A stretch of 54,289 nt of DNA, from NCBI GenBank assembly GCA_019322485.1, contig JAHWIK010000001.1, forward strand, positions 1 to 54,289, written 5' to 3'. This document shows positions 27,886-36,001 of the stretch, piece by piece; within the stretch, counting starts at the first letter, position 1; each line of letters starts with the position of its first letter. The translations under genes were made by a program, and so were the position numbers. Below the pieces are notes generated by a model that was not told the origin of the DNA, searched no databases, and was given only the letters and a program-made list of their open reading frames with translations. Source of the stretch: Candidatus Woesearchaeota archaeon. Lineage in GTDB: Archaea > Nanobdellota > Nanobdellia > Woesearchaeales > JAHWIC01.

Positions 27886-29061
27886 TCAAAACTTAAGATT
27901 CTTAATCCTTTCAGCAGCTTTCCTGCAGTCTTCCAGGGTTGGAACTAATGCAAACCTTACATAGCATTCTCCTGGGTTTACACCATTGGCTTTTGTTGAT
28001 ATCCATGCGCCTGGGGTTGTGACTACAGCAACATCTTTGTCCAGTAATTTTTTTGCAAAGTCAACACAGCTGGTTCCATCAGGGGCTTTCTGCCAGATGT
28101 ACAAGGTAGCTCTTGGTGTGCAGTCTTTCAAGCCTGCAGCCATTAGTGCTTCTATCATTATATCGCGTTTTTTCTTGTACTCAGCCCTTGCAGACTCTAC
28201 ATGAGACTCATCCTTTAAAGCTGCAGCAGCTGCATCCTGTATAAATGTAGCAGTCCCGCTATCAATATTTGTCTTTACTTTCTTGAAAACATTAATTATG
28301 TTCTCGTCACCAGCTAGCCAGCCAACCCTATAGCATGTCATACTGCTTCTTTTTGAAAGGCTTTGGACTGCAACAACACCTTCTTTGGTCAGCTCTAGAA
28401 TTGATAATGGCTTTTCATCAAAGTAGATTTCTGTATAGCATTCATCTGAAGCAATGACTATATCATTATCATGGCCAAAATCAATTACTTCTTTTAGGAA
28501 TCCCTTTGTTGCTAGGGCTGATGTTGGGTTATTAGGATAGTTAATCCAGAGTACTTTTGATTTCTTTACAATGTCATTCGGGATACTACCCAAGTCAGGA
28601 AGGAAATTGTTCTCTTCTGTGAGATTGAGGAAATAGGGCTTTCCTTCTGCAAACAAGGTGCCTCTCTCATATGGAGGATATCCTGGATTTGGCATTAAGA
28701 CTATATCACCCGGATTAACAAACCCTTCATGGAAGTTAAATACAGATTCTTTTGCACCAATACTGGAGGAAACCTCAGTATCAGGATTAAGCTTTACTCC
28801 AAATCTTTTCTTTGTCCAGTTTGCAATAGTTTCTCTATACTCCTGAGTACCGATATAACTAGGATAACCAGAGCTTTTGCGCTCATCAAGTGCCTTCTTG
28901 CATGCTGCTCTAACTAACTCAGGTGTAGGGCTTTTTGGGTCACCAACACCAAAGTCTATTGGACTTATACCTAGCTTTTTCAGCTTGGCTACTTCATTAT
29001 CTACATCAGCAAATGCGTAGCTTCCGATTGAACTTATCCTGTTAGATGCTTCTATTTTCAT
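27886..29061 (-). CDS. dapL: LL-diaminopimelate aminotransferase-like PLP enzyme
   Basis: 391 residues, fold-type I aminotransferase. The PLP Lys is in SLSKRSSMTCYRVGWLAG (about 245-262), with ASDECYTEIYF and NYPNNPTSA before it and a C-terminal CYVRFALVP carrying the carboxylate-binding Arg. It overlaps lysA by 4 nt (ATGA) and lies in the lysine cluster, so conversion of tetrahydrodipicolinate to LL-diaminopimelate (DapL) is the natural reading. No dapD or dapE is present in the window. Succinyl-DAP aminotransferase (DapC) is the alternative. Confidence 0.75.
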   Translation of the reverse strand: MKIEASNRISSIGSYAFADVDNEVAKLKKLGISPIDFGVGDPKSPTPELVRAACKKALDERKSSGYPSYIGTQEYRETIANWTKKRFGVKLNPDTEVSSSIGAKESVFNFHEGFVNPGDIVLMPNPGYPPYERGTLFAEGKPYFLNLTEENNFLPDLGSIPNDIVKKSKVLWINYPNNPTSALATKGFLKEVIDFGHDNDIVIASDECYTEIYFDEKPLSILELTKEGVVAVQSLSKRSSMTCYRVGWLAGDENIINVFKKVKTNIDSGTATFIQDAAAAALKDESHVESARAEYKKKRDIMIEALMAAGLKDCTPRATLYIWQKAPDGTSCVDFAKKLLDKDVAVVTTPGAWISTKANGVNPGECYVRFALVPTLEDCRKAAERIKNLKF

Positions 29062-30341
29062 TTCAACCTCTTAGGTACAATTACATTCTTATAGATATCA
29101 TAAATAGTTTCCCTTTCCCTTATTACTTCAGCTTTTCCATCATTAACCAAAACCTCAGCTGCTCTTGGACGTGTGTTGTAGTGTGAAGACATTGAAAATC
29201 CATATGCACCTGCATTTAAGACAGCAAGCAGGTCGCCTTCTTCAATAGCTGGCATAAGCCTGTCTTTTGCAAGCTGGTCTGTGTTCTCGCAAACAGGCCC
29301 TACAATATTCACCTTTTCAGTTGGCTTTTCATTTAGTTTATTTGCAACAACAATCTGATGATATGCATCATACAGCATTGGCCTTAACAGGGTATTCATT
29401 CCTGCATCTACTCCAATAAAATGCTTATATGCTTCTTTGATTGAATGGACTCTTGTTAAAAGCACTGATGAATCGCAGACAATAAATCTTCCTGGCTCCA
29501 TCATCAGGGTTGGATTGCCTAAGTCAAGCTCTTTTACCTTTTTTCCAAAGACCTCTGCCACTTTTTTTGCTGCTGCTTCTACATCAAGGTCATGCTCACC
29601 AGGCTCATAACTGACGCCCAGGCCGCCGCCTATATCAATGATTTCAAACTCTATCCCAAGCTCTTTTCTTATGTTTCCTGCAATATCCAGGAGCTTTGAA
29701 GAGGCCTCCTCAAAGTAGTTTGGATCAGTAACACAGCTTCCAGTCATCATATGCATTCCAAATCTTTTAACGCCAGCTTCTTTTGCAATCCTATAGGCTT
29801 CCAGGGCATTATTTTCTATTATCCCAAATTTAGCATCTTCGCCAGCAAACACAAGACCTTTTATAGAGCCTCCTGAGATGCCTGGGTTTATCCTGAAGCT
29901 TATGAATTCAGGCACACCAAATTTCAATAGTCTTTTTACCTGGGAGATTCCTTCCAGATTAATCTTAACCCCTGCTTTTAGGGCGTATGCCAGTTCTTCA
30001 TTCCTATGATATACCCCTGAGTATAAAATCTCATCAGGCTTAGCACCTGCTTCCAAAGCCAGGTGGATTTCTTCAGGAGCTGCAGCATCAAAGCCGTCTG
30101 CCTCCTGCTTTATGATTTTAAGTATAGCAAGATTATTATTGGCTTTAACAGCATAGTACATCTTAAAGTTAGGATAGTATCTATTGAAAGCAGCCTTTAC
30201 CCTCTTTACATTATCTCTTATTCGCTTTTCAGAATAGACATACAAAGGGGTATCGAATTCCTTGGCTAACTCTAGAGCATTAGCTCCTTCAATGTAGAGT
30301 ATTCCTTTTCTGTTTTCCAAGGGTTCTTTTATTTCGTACAT
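29058..30341 (-). CDS. lysA: diaminopimelate decarboxylase
   Basis: 427 residues, fold-type III PLP enzyme that makes lysine from meso-diaminopimelate. The PLP Lys is in MYYAVKANNN, the glycine loop is DIGGGLGVSYEPGEHD, and EPGRFIVCD, GPVCENTDQL and GAYGFSMSSHYNTRPRAAEV are the family signatures, including the active-site Cys. The ATG begins 53 nt after dapA and the stop overlaps the next gene by 4 nt. No dapF epimerase is in the window, so LL-to-meso conversion must be encoded elsewhere. Confidence 0.95.
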   Translation of the reverse strand: MYEIKEPLENRKGILYIEGANALELAKEFDTPLYVYSEKRIRDNVKRVKAAFNRYYPNFKMYYAVKANNNLAILKIIKQEADGFDAAAPEEIHLALEAGAKPDEILYSGVYHRNEELAYALKAGVKINLEGISQVKRLLKFGVPEFISFRINPGISGGSIKGLVFAGEDAKFGIIENNALEAYRIAKEAGVKRFGMHMMTGSCVTDPNYFEEASSKLLDIAGNIRKELGIEFEIIDIGGGLGVSYEPGEHDLDVEAAAKKVAEVFGKKVKELDLGNPTLMMEPGRFIVCDSSVLLTRVHSIKEAYKHFIGVDAGMNTLLRPMLYDAYHQIVVANKLNEKPTEKVNIVGPVCENTDQLAKDRLMPAIEEGDLLAVLNAGAYGFSMSSHYNTRPRAAEVLVNDGKAEVIRERETIYDIYKNVIVPKRLK

Positions 30342-30394
30342 TTAAACCGCATTCCTTTATTTACCATTTTATCATAATAGTATATAAAATTAAC

Positions 30395-31273
30395 TTAAAG
30401 AAGCTTCATGTCTTGAAGAATCTTCTTCCATTTCTCTTTATTAGCTGCAGACATCTCGCACATTGGAAGACGATAGACTTCTTCGCACATTCCTTTCCAT
30501 GCGAGGGCTAATTTGATTGGGATTGGATTTGTTTCTATGAACTCACCTTCAAAAAATGCAGCCAGTTCATTGTTAAGTTTTTCAGCTTCATCCATGTTTC
30601 CATTAAGTGCAGCATCAACAAATGCAACCATCTTGTCTGGGATAAAATTTGATGCAACTGAAACAACACCATTACCCCCAGCTTTGATTAAGTCAAGAGT
30701 AATGCCATCATCACCAGATAAAACACTAAATCCATCAGGCCTTTGCGCAATGACATCCTTCATCTGGTCAAGGTTTCCAGAGGCTTCTTTTACAGCATTT
30801 ATATTGCTGCAGTCCTTTACCAATCTCATTAATGTAGGGGTTTCTACATTAATCCCTGTCCTCCCTTTGATATTGTACACAACAATTGGAATACTTACTG
30901 CATCTGCGACAGCCTTAAAGTGCCTGTACAACCCTTCCTGAGTAGGCTTGTTATAGTAAGGGTTAACAACCAAGCAGGCATCTGCACCAGCTTCAGCAGC
31001 GTGTTTTGTCAGCCTTATTGCTTCAGCAGTTGCATTTGAGCCTGTTCCAGCTATAACTGTACATCTTTTGTTGACCCATTCAATGACTTTTCCAATTACC
31101 TCATCATGCTCTTCATGACTTAGGGTTGGGCTCTCACCAGTTGTACCCATTGGCACTATGCCAGCTACCTTATTCTCTATTTGAAACTCTACAAGTTTCT
31201 TTAAAGCATCCCAATCAACAGAGCCATCCCCCTTGAATGGCGTTACAATAGCAGTAAAAACTCCTTTGAACAT
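30395..31273 (-). CDS. dapA: 4-hydroxy-tetrahydrodipicolinate synthase
   Basis: 292 residues, the usual length. Condenses pyruvate with aspartate semialdehyde. TTGESPTLSHEEH is the first signature, VVYNIKGRTGINVE contains the proton-relay Tyr, and INAVKEASGNLDQM holds the Schiff-base Lys near residue 160. TIM barrel then C-terminal helices. 15 nt downstream of dapB, so translationally linked. Confidence 0.96.
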   Translation of the reverse strand: MFKGVFTAIVTPFKGDGSVDWDALKKLVEFQIENKVAGIVPMGTTGESPTLSHEEHDEVIGKVIEWVNKRCTVIAGTGSNATAEAIRLTKHAAEAGADACLVVNPYYNKPTQEGLYRHFKAVADAVSIPIVVYNIKGRTGINVETPTLMRLVKDCSNINAVKEASGNLDQMKDVIAQRPDGFSVLSGDDGITLDLIKAGGNGVVSVASNFIPDKMVAFVDAALNGNMDEAEKLNNELAAFFEGEFIETNPIPIKLALAWKGMCEEVYRLPMCEMSAANKEKWKKILQDMKLL

Positions 31274-31288
31274 TTTGTTAACCTCCGA

Positions 31289-32053
31289 TTATTTTATAAC
31301 ATCAACCATCATATCGTTTATCTCAAAAAATCCTTTTTTGTCGTTAATCCATTCAGCAGCCATTAATGCTCCTAAAGCAAAGCCATTTCTGCTGCGGGCA
31401 GTATGCTTAAGCTCAATTGTGTCGGCTGTGCTGTCAAAGCCAACAACATGCGTGCCTGGGATATCACCGCCGCGGACACTGGCGAAATGAAGCTCATCTG
31501 GTTCTATTTTACGTGCAAGCTTGTCAAATACCAGTTTATTCTTCCTGTCAATATTATCAACCAAAATCTTGCCGATTGATTTTGCTGTCCCTGACGGGCT
31601 GTCTTTCTTTCTGTTATGGTGCAGTTCGTAGCCGAATATGTCGTAATCTTCAATATTATTGATTATTTTGGCAGCAACCCTGGCAATCCTATAAAATACA
31701 TTGACCCCTATTGAAAAGTTTGATGCATAGACAAAGCCGGTCTCTGATTTTTCGATTACCCTCTTTGCTTCATCGAGCTTATCCAGCCAGCCGGTTGTGG
31801 CCATAACGTGATTCTTTCCAAGCTCTGCGATTCTTTTGGCATTCGCAACAGCAACCTCTGGGAGGGAAAACTCTATGCAGACATCTACATCATTCAATGA
31901 TTCCCCATTAATCTCCTTATGTGTAGCTCCATCTGCTATCGGGTCTATTATTGACTTGATTGTTATTCCTTTCTCTATAGCGAGCTTTTCAACCATATGC
32001 CCCATTTTGCCGTATCCGATTATTGCAATGTTTATCTTGACCACCCCGGTCAC
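31289..32053 (-). CDS. dapB: 4-hydroxy-tetrahydrodipicolinate reductase
   Basis: 254 residues. NAD(P) motif IAIIGYGKMGHMVEKLA, ATTGW cofactor contact, and the catalytic signature ELHHNRKKDSPSGTAKS, followed by FASVRGGDIPGTH. The start is GTG at 32053; an AATTATATAA box at 32071-32080 lies about 23 nt upstream, so the message is probably leaderless. A second GTG (32044) would give MVKINIAIIG. First gene of the lysine cluster and divergent from an HTH-ACT gene. Confidence 0.93.
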   Translation of the reverse strand: MTGVVKINIAIIGYGKMGHMVEKLAIEKGITIKSIIDPIADGATHKEINGESLNDVDVCIEFSLPEVAVANAKRIAELGKNHVMATTGWLDKLDEAKRVIEKSETGFVYASNFSIGVNVFYRIARVAAKIINNIEDYDIFGYELHHNRKKDSPSGTAKSIGKILVDNIDRKNKLVFDKLARKIEPDELHFASVRGGDIPGTHVVGFDSTADTIELKHTARSRNGFALGALMAAEWINDKKGFFEINDMMVDVIK

Positions 32054-32070
32054 TGATATTTAATGTTGAT

Positions 32071-32080
32071 TTATATAATT
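32071..32080 (-). promoter_or_regulatory. TATA box of the lysine cluster
   Basis: AATTATATAA on the minus strand, centred about 23 nt before the GTG of dapB. The short distance fits a leaderless transcript that would run through dapB, dapA, lysA and probably the rest of the cluster. The gap to the divergent regulator is 216 bases. Confidence 0.55.
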
Positions 32081-32164
32081 TTATGTGTTCGAAAATACTC
32101 TTTTAGCTAGCTAGAAAAGGGAAAACTTTAAATATAGATATAAACCTGATGTTATAATAGTAAC

Positions 32165-32247
32165 AAAAAGTTCGCAATCAATAAAATAGGCAAACTTTTT
32201 GAACTTAAAGCTTCGTCTATCCATATTTATTTTAGCGAACCTTTAAG
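32165..32247 (+). promoter_or_regulatory. structured 5-prime leader or operator before the HTH-ACT gene
   Basis: Two consecutive stems. AAAAAGTTCGC (32165-32175) pairs with GCAAACTTTTT (32190-32200), one mismatch; CTTAAAGCTTCG (32204-32215) pairs with CGAACCTTTAAG (32236-32247), one mismatch. An ATATAAAC box (32138-32145) predicts a transcript start near 32166, at the first stem, leaving a leader of about 100 nt in a genome where most genes here look leaderless. GTTCGC-like words occur in both stems, so the site could also be bound as DNA. Confidence 0.5.
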
Positions 32248-32269
32248 TAACGAATTGTGAGATAATAGG

Positions 32270-32944
32270 ATGGTAACTGTAAGCCACTTGGTAAAGAAGA
32301 TAATTAATGACAAGCCTTTCCTAGAAGAAGCTCTAAGCCAGAAGCTGATAAGCTACGGCAACCTTGCTGAGCAGATAAAGTCAAAGATAGAAGAAGAGCT
32401 TGGCAAAGAGGTAAAGCATTCTGCTATTGTTATGGCTTTACGCCGCTATTCGGATGAGATTGAGGAAAAACACATAAAGACAGCTCCTTTTGATTACAGC
32501 TCTGAGATTACTATGAAGACTAATCTCTGTGATTTCTGTGTTGTAAAAAGCCCAAGCCTGCTTGCAAAGTTAAGGCAGCTATACAGCCTGGTTAATTTTG
32601 AGCGCGGCGATACCTTAAATGTTATTTTGGGCAACTATGAGATTTCAATAATCATCAATGAGCGGTATAAGGATAAACTAACCAAATTCCTTAAGGGAGA
32701 GAAGATATTGGGGAAGGAATCTAATCTAGCTGCCCTCACCATTGGGTTCAAGGGTGACTTTTTGCACACACCTGGAATAGTATTTAATGTTGTCAGGAAG
32801 CTTGCATGGGAGAATATCAACATATATGAGATAGTTTCAACACTGACAGAACTCACGCTTATACTGAGCAAGAAGGATTCTATAAAGGCATATGATTCAT
32901 TATATAATCTGGTAGGCAAAGAGAAAAAGAAGAAATCAAAGTAG
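32270..32944 (+). CDS. HTH and ACT domain protein, probable amino-acid-responsive regulator of the lysine cluster
   Basis: 224 residues. The first 65 residues (SHLVKKIINDKPFLEEALSQ through SAIVMALRRYSDEIEEK) look like a winged-helix unit with its recognition helix at AIVMALRRY. The C-terminal 75 residues (HTPGIVFNVVRKLAWENINI, then YEIVSTLTELTLIL) are an ACT domain, a fold that binds amino acids. It is divergent from dapB across 216 bases. By family and position it is the best candidate to sense lysine or another aspartate-family amino acid and control the cluster; this is inference. Preceded by a structured leader. Confidence 0.75.
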   Translation: MVTVSHLVKKIINDKPFLEEALSQKLISYGNLAEQIKSKIEEELGKEVKHSAIVMALRRYSDEIEEKHIKTAPFDYSSEITMKTNLCDFCVVKSPSLLAKLRQLYSLVNFERGDTLNVILGNYEISIIINERYKDKLTKFLKGEKILGKESNLAALTIGFKGDFLHTPGIVFNVVRKLAWENINIYEIVSTLTELTLILSKKDSIKAYDSLYNLVGKEKKKKSK

Positions 32945-33991
32945 CTATCTATTTACAAGTAATCTTGCGATTAGGTATATCAATAGGCCTACTCCAATGG
33001 TTGAGCCTATTAAGAGGGTAAGTATTGATGACCCGCTGAATGAACTTCTTTCAGTTGTAACCCTTCCTCCACTTGTTGGGGTAATGTAATTTACAGGCTG
33101 CGTTGGCTGCGTTGGCTGTGTTGTTACATATGTGCCTGGCTGGGTTTGTGTTGGCGGCTGTTGCTGCGTGAAGGTTTGTGTTCCAGTGGATTGTGTGCTG
33201 CATCCCTCCTTTTTTATTGTGAGTGTTCTTCTGACACTTGTTTTGTCGTCGTTGCAGTATGCAAGGATATAGAGGTAATATTCACCATTTGGCATATTGT
33301 ATGTGTTTATTGTTTCTGTTATTGGGGTGATATCGCCTTCATCCATATTCAAATCACTTTTTTCAATGTGAACCCCTATTGCGCTGTTCTCTATTAAATA
33401 CCTCACATCCTTTTCATTGGCGCCTCCTGTGTTTATGATGTCAAATGAAAGAGTGACACTTGGATCGCATACAATACTGCTCTTGCTTAGTTTAAGATTG
33501 TTTATTGCTAATTCATGCTCTGGTTTGCGTATTTCTATCCTGTGGTCAAATATAAATTCATAATTATCGTTGTCCTCTGATTCAGCATCTACCTCTAATT
33601 CAACTTTGAAATCATTATCATATGTTGCAAACGGAATCTCAAATTCCAGGATTATGGTGCCGCTTTCTTCCGGCTTTACCTCAACATCATCATCAGTTCG
33701 GAGGCTCCTGCCGTCATTAATATCCCTGATTTCTCCTTCTAATGCAACATCAATATCAATATCTTCCTCTTCAGTGAACTCATTCTTGAATGTGCCTTTT
33801 ATTTGAAGCAGTGAGCCAGGGCGCACAATAATCTCTTCGTTTTCCTCAAGCTTGTCTCTTTCACCGTTAACAATTGCATACACAGCCTCAATAACAAAAT
33901 TCCCGTCTCCGCTGGTATACCTCTGGGCACTTGCAAAACTGCTTAATAGAATCAGATACACTACTATAAATGTAAGTTCTTTAAACCTCAT
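32945..33991 (-). CDS. secreted, C-terminally anchored protein with CARDB-like domains
   Basis: 348 residues. A signal peptide (MRFKELTFIVVYLILLSSFA, cut near SAQ) is followed by two Ig-like beta domains with long acidic stretches (about 45-150 and 155-255), a Thr/Pro/Gln stalk (about 265-320, PTQPTQP repeats) and a final membrane helix ILTLLIGSTIGVGLLIYLIA with a short basic tail. The NTGGANEKDVRYLIENS segment is typical of CARDB or NEW3-like archaeal domains. Probable cell-surface protein. Its stop directly abuts the convergent HTH-ACT gene. Confidence 0.8.
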   Translation of the reverse strand: MRFKELTFIVVYLILLSSFASAQRYTSGDGNFVIEAVYAIVNGERDKLEENEEIIVRPGSLLQIKGTFKNEFTEEEDIDIDVALEGEIRDINDGRSLRTDDDVEVKPEESGTIILEFEIPFATYDNDFKVELEVDAESEDNDNYEFIFDHRIEIRKPEHELAINNLKLSKSSIVCDPSVTLSFDIINTGGANEKDVRYLIENSAIGVHIEKSDLNMDEGDITPITETINTYNMPNGEYYLYILAYCNDDKTSVRRTLTIKKEGCSTQSTGTQTFTQQQPPTQTQPGTYVTTQPTQPTQPVNYITPTSGGRVTTERSSFSGSSILTLLIGSTIGVGLLIYLIARLLVNR

Positions 33992-34062
33992 AATGCCCCC
34001 ACGTTAGCACTTAAGTGTAGTTATTATATTTAAAGGTTTGCTTAAATAGCCTAACAGGGGGT

Positions 34063-35190
34063 TTACCCCCAAGAAATGTACCTGATGCTGTAGCTGTACT
34101 CTGTACCATAGTCAGAAGTCTTTAGCATTAATCCAGTGCCGGGGGGAATTACAAATTCTTCATTGATTTCCTTCATAGACCTGTATTCTTTTATGGAGTC
34201 TATACTCTTTCTTTTTATACAGTCTTGCTGTGCATCATCATATGTTACAAAATAAGCGCTGATACCTTTGGTTGATTCTAGCTCAAACCTTACTTTAATG
34301 TCTTTGTCAAAAGGCAGGTTCTCATTGTATATTTTTGCTACTCCACTACATTGCTTGGGTTCCATTTCTCCTTCTGCACTAAACTCACTTACAGAAAGGA
34401 AGCCAACTGCCACAACCAATTTGTCCTTTAGATAGACGCCTATTCCAATATCAGAGTATTGCTCAAGCAGCTTTTCTTTTGCCCAAGGGTCCTTAAACCA
34501 GGAGATTACAATTTGTTCTGCAATATAGTCCTCATCTTTTGTTGTGCTTAGTTCTTCTCCATAGATTACTCCATCTGTGTAGAATGTGAATATATTCTCT
34601 TTGCTTAGTGTTTCTAAAGCTGATTTCTTATCAGAAGGCTTAAAGCCAGGGCTTCCTACTTTTTCTGCATACTCTCTTGCGCTGTCTGCAATCCTGCTTG
34701 ATGACTTTAATTCACTAAGGCCCTGGTTCTTTCTTCTTGTGTTAATGTAACCAACAACCTTTGACTCAATCTCACTGTAATCTAGTTTAGAAGCATCGAA
34801 TTTGATGTTGCTCATATAATCTTTTTTAATGTAGAATCCTTTCCCTTCCCGCTTTAAATCATCTTCTTCAAGCTGAAATTGAGTTTCATAGCCTCTGCCT
34901 TTGTATTCCCATTTCAGGGTTATTATCCCTTCTGACAGCTCATTTACATCAGCTTCAAGTGTTCCGTTTGAGGTTTTTCCGAGGTATTTGCTTCCCAGAT
35001 ATACATCTCCATTAAGGGCCTCTTTTGTGTCTTCTGCAAAGAATGTTATTGTATATCCATCAGAAGGCTCTGGAAGAAGAAAACCAATGATAACCAACAA
35101 AATAATTAAGCCAAAGAAGATACCAACACTCCAAATAGCAAACCTCTTTATTTTTCCCAAGATGTTGAGATTTTGCTTCTTTTTTTTCAT
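34063..35190 (-). CDS. membrane-anchored CAP/SCP-domain protein
   Basis: 375 residues. Basic cytoplasmic tip, membrane helix at about 17-40, then a beta domain, and from about 140 to 275 a CAP (SCP/PR-1) domain: VVGYINTRRKNQGLSELKSS, ADSAREYAEKV, VISWFKDPWAKEKLL and YSDIGIGVYLKDKLVVAVGF match its helices and strands. The C-terminal 95 residues are a further beta domain. The usual His/Glu tetrad of animal CAP proteins is not clear. External, possibly cell-wall or interaction related; bacterial and archaeal CAP proteins lack a settled function. Confidence 0.8.
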   Translation of the reverse strand: MKKKKQNLNILGKIKRFAIWSVGIFFGLIILLVIIGFLLPEPSDGYTITFFAEDTKEALNGDVYLGSKYLGKTSNGTLEADVNELSEGIITLKWEYKGRGYETQFQLEEDDLKREGKGFYIKKDYMSNIKFDASKLDYSEIESKVVGYINTRRKNQGLSELKSSSRIADSAREYAEKVGSPGFKPSDKKSALETLSKENIFTFYTDGVIYGEELSTTKDEDYIAEQIVISWFKDPWAKEKLLEQYSDIGIGVYLKDKLVVAVGFLSVSEFSAEGEMEPKQCSGVAKIYNENLPFDKDIKVRFELESTKGISAYFVTYDDAQQDCIKRKSIDSIKEYRSMKEINEEFVIPPGTGLMLKTSDYGTEYSYSIRYISWG

Positions 35191-35269
35191 AGTGTATTGT
35201 AATGGATTATACTATATAAATGTTGATGTTGTAGCAAGGGATACGACAAGTGAAATATAAGAAAAAAAT

Positions 35270-35390
35270 GGGCTCAAAGGGACTTTCGTGCCGTATTGCT
35301 GTGCAATTAACGGCGTTCGAACCCTCGACCTATCGCTTTCTTCCTTATGGGTAAGAGGCGATCGCTCTAACCAGGCTGAGCTATGAGCCC
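35270..35390 (-). tRNA. tRNA-Lys(CTT) with two introns
   Basis: Acceptor GGGCTCA pairs exactly with TGAGCCC; D-stem GCTC/GAGC; anticodon stem ATCGC/GCGAT; T-stem GAGGG with CCCTT. The anticodon loop reads CT-CTT-A, then a 14-nt insert (35338-35351) before the last loop base: an intron at 37/38, where CTTA can pair with TAAG across CCCA. The T-loop begins TTCGA and holds about 33 extra nt (within 35282-35321) that fold as GCCGT/ACGGC over ATTGC/GCAAT: a second intron, exact cut sites uncertain. Removing both gives a normal 74-nt tRNA. No CCA is encoded. Confidence 0.9.
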
Positions 35391-35437
35391 ATACCTTCTA
35401 AGAATTAATAATCACTTTAAAAAACTTTTCAAAAGAA

Positions 35438-35782
35438 TCAAACCATCTTCAGTTTTCCGGTAACTTTGTCAATCTCTTTCTCTTCATCTGGGCCTATCCC
35501 TAAGCAGGTTACTGTTCCTGGCTCTACAACTGTTTTCCCAGCGTCTTCTACAACTGCTGTTACAAGGCCGGCATCATCTGCTTCCTGCTTGTATTTGAAC
35601 AACTCATCTACATCTTTTACCTTTAGAACAATCTTCTTCATCCCAGCATCTTTCCAGTCAGCAATAAGCGCTTTGCTGCTTTTCAATAAAGCACCAACAG
35701 AAGCATGGCTAACCTGGGCTGCAAGCTTTCCTTTTGGAAGCTTTAGGTCCTGCCTGACTAATATAACCTGTTTTAATGCCAT
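35438..35782 (-). CDS. pth2: peptidyl-tRNA hydrolase, archaeal/eukaryotic type
   Basis: 114 residues, standard Pth2 length. Recycles peptidyl-tRNA from stalled ribosomes. Signature residues: KLPKGKLAAQVSHASVGALL with the active-site Lys and His, DAGKTVVEPGTVTCLGIGPD near the C-terminus. Cytoplasmic, single domain. 47 nt downstream of the tRNA-Lys gene in window order, so transcribed toward it. Confidence 0.95.
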   Translation of the reverse strand: MALKQVILVRQDLKLPKGKLAAQVSHASVGALLKSSKALIADWKDAGMKKIVLKVKDVDELFKYKQEADDAGLVTAVVEDAGKTVVEPGTVTCLGIGPDEEKEIDKVTGKLKMV

Positions 35783-35890
35783 ATCCTAGAACCACATTTG
35801 GTTGTTTTTATACTTTTCGATAGTAAAATACATGTGCCCACTCTTGGTTCCTAATAAATCTTTAAATAAAATACATTCATATAAATTATC

Positions 35891-36001
35891 ATGAGAGATA
35901 ATAAAAACAATCTTAAGGATTGGGGGAATATATATCCAGACATTGAGCTTCCTAAATGGATGAGAGAGCCTAGGTCCTTAAAAGAAAAGCTAGATTTCTA
36001 A
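35891..36001 (+). CDS. possible 36-residue protein
   Basis: ATG 35891 opens MRDNKNNLKDWGNIYPDIEL, continues PKWMREPRSLKEKLDF and stops at 36001. A CTTTAAATAAAAT box is centred about 25 nt before the ATG, the leaderless spacing used by many genes here. The end overlaps the convergent aminopeptidase stop by 12 bp. Composition is protein-like, but there is no recognisable domain. Confidence 0.4.
   Translation: MRDNKNNLKDWGNIYPDIELPKWMREPRSLKEKLDF

Noticed and set aside
32165..32247. A lysine riboswitch
   Set aside because: Only two simple stems; none of the five-helix core or its conserved junction was seen, and that class is bacterial.
35282..35390. A non-functional tRNA or pseudogene because the T-arm does not pair directly
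   Set aside because: Perfect pairing of T-stem and acceptor is recovered when a structured second intron is removed, so a two-intron gene explains it better.
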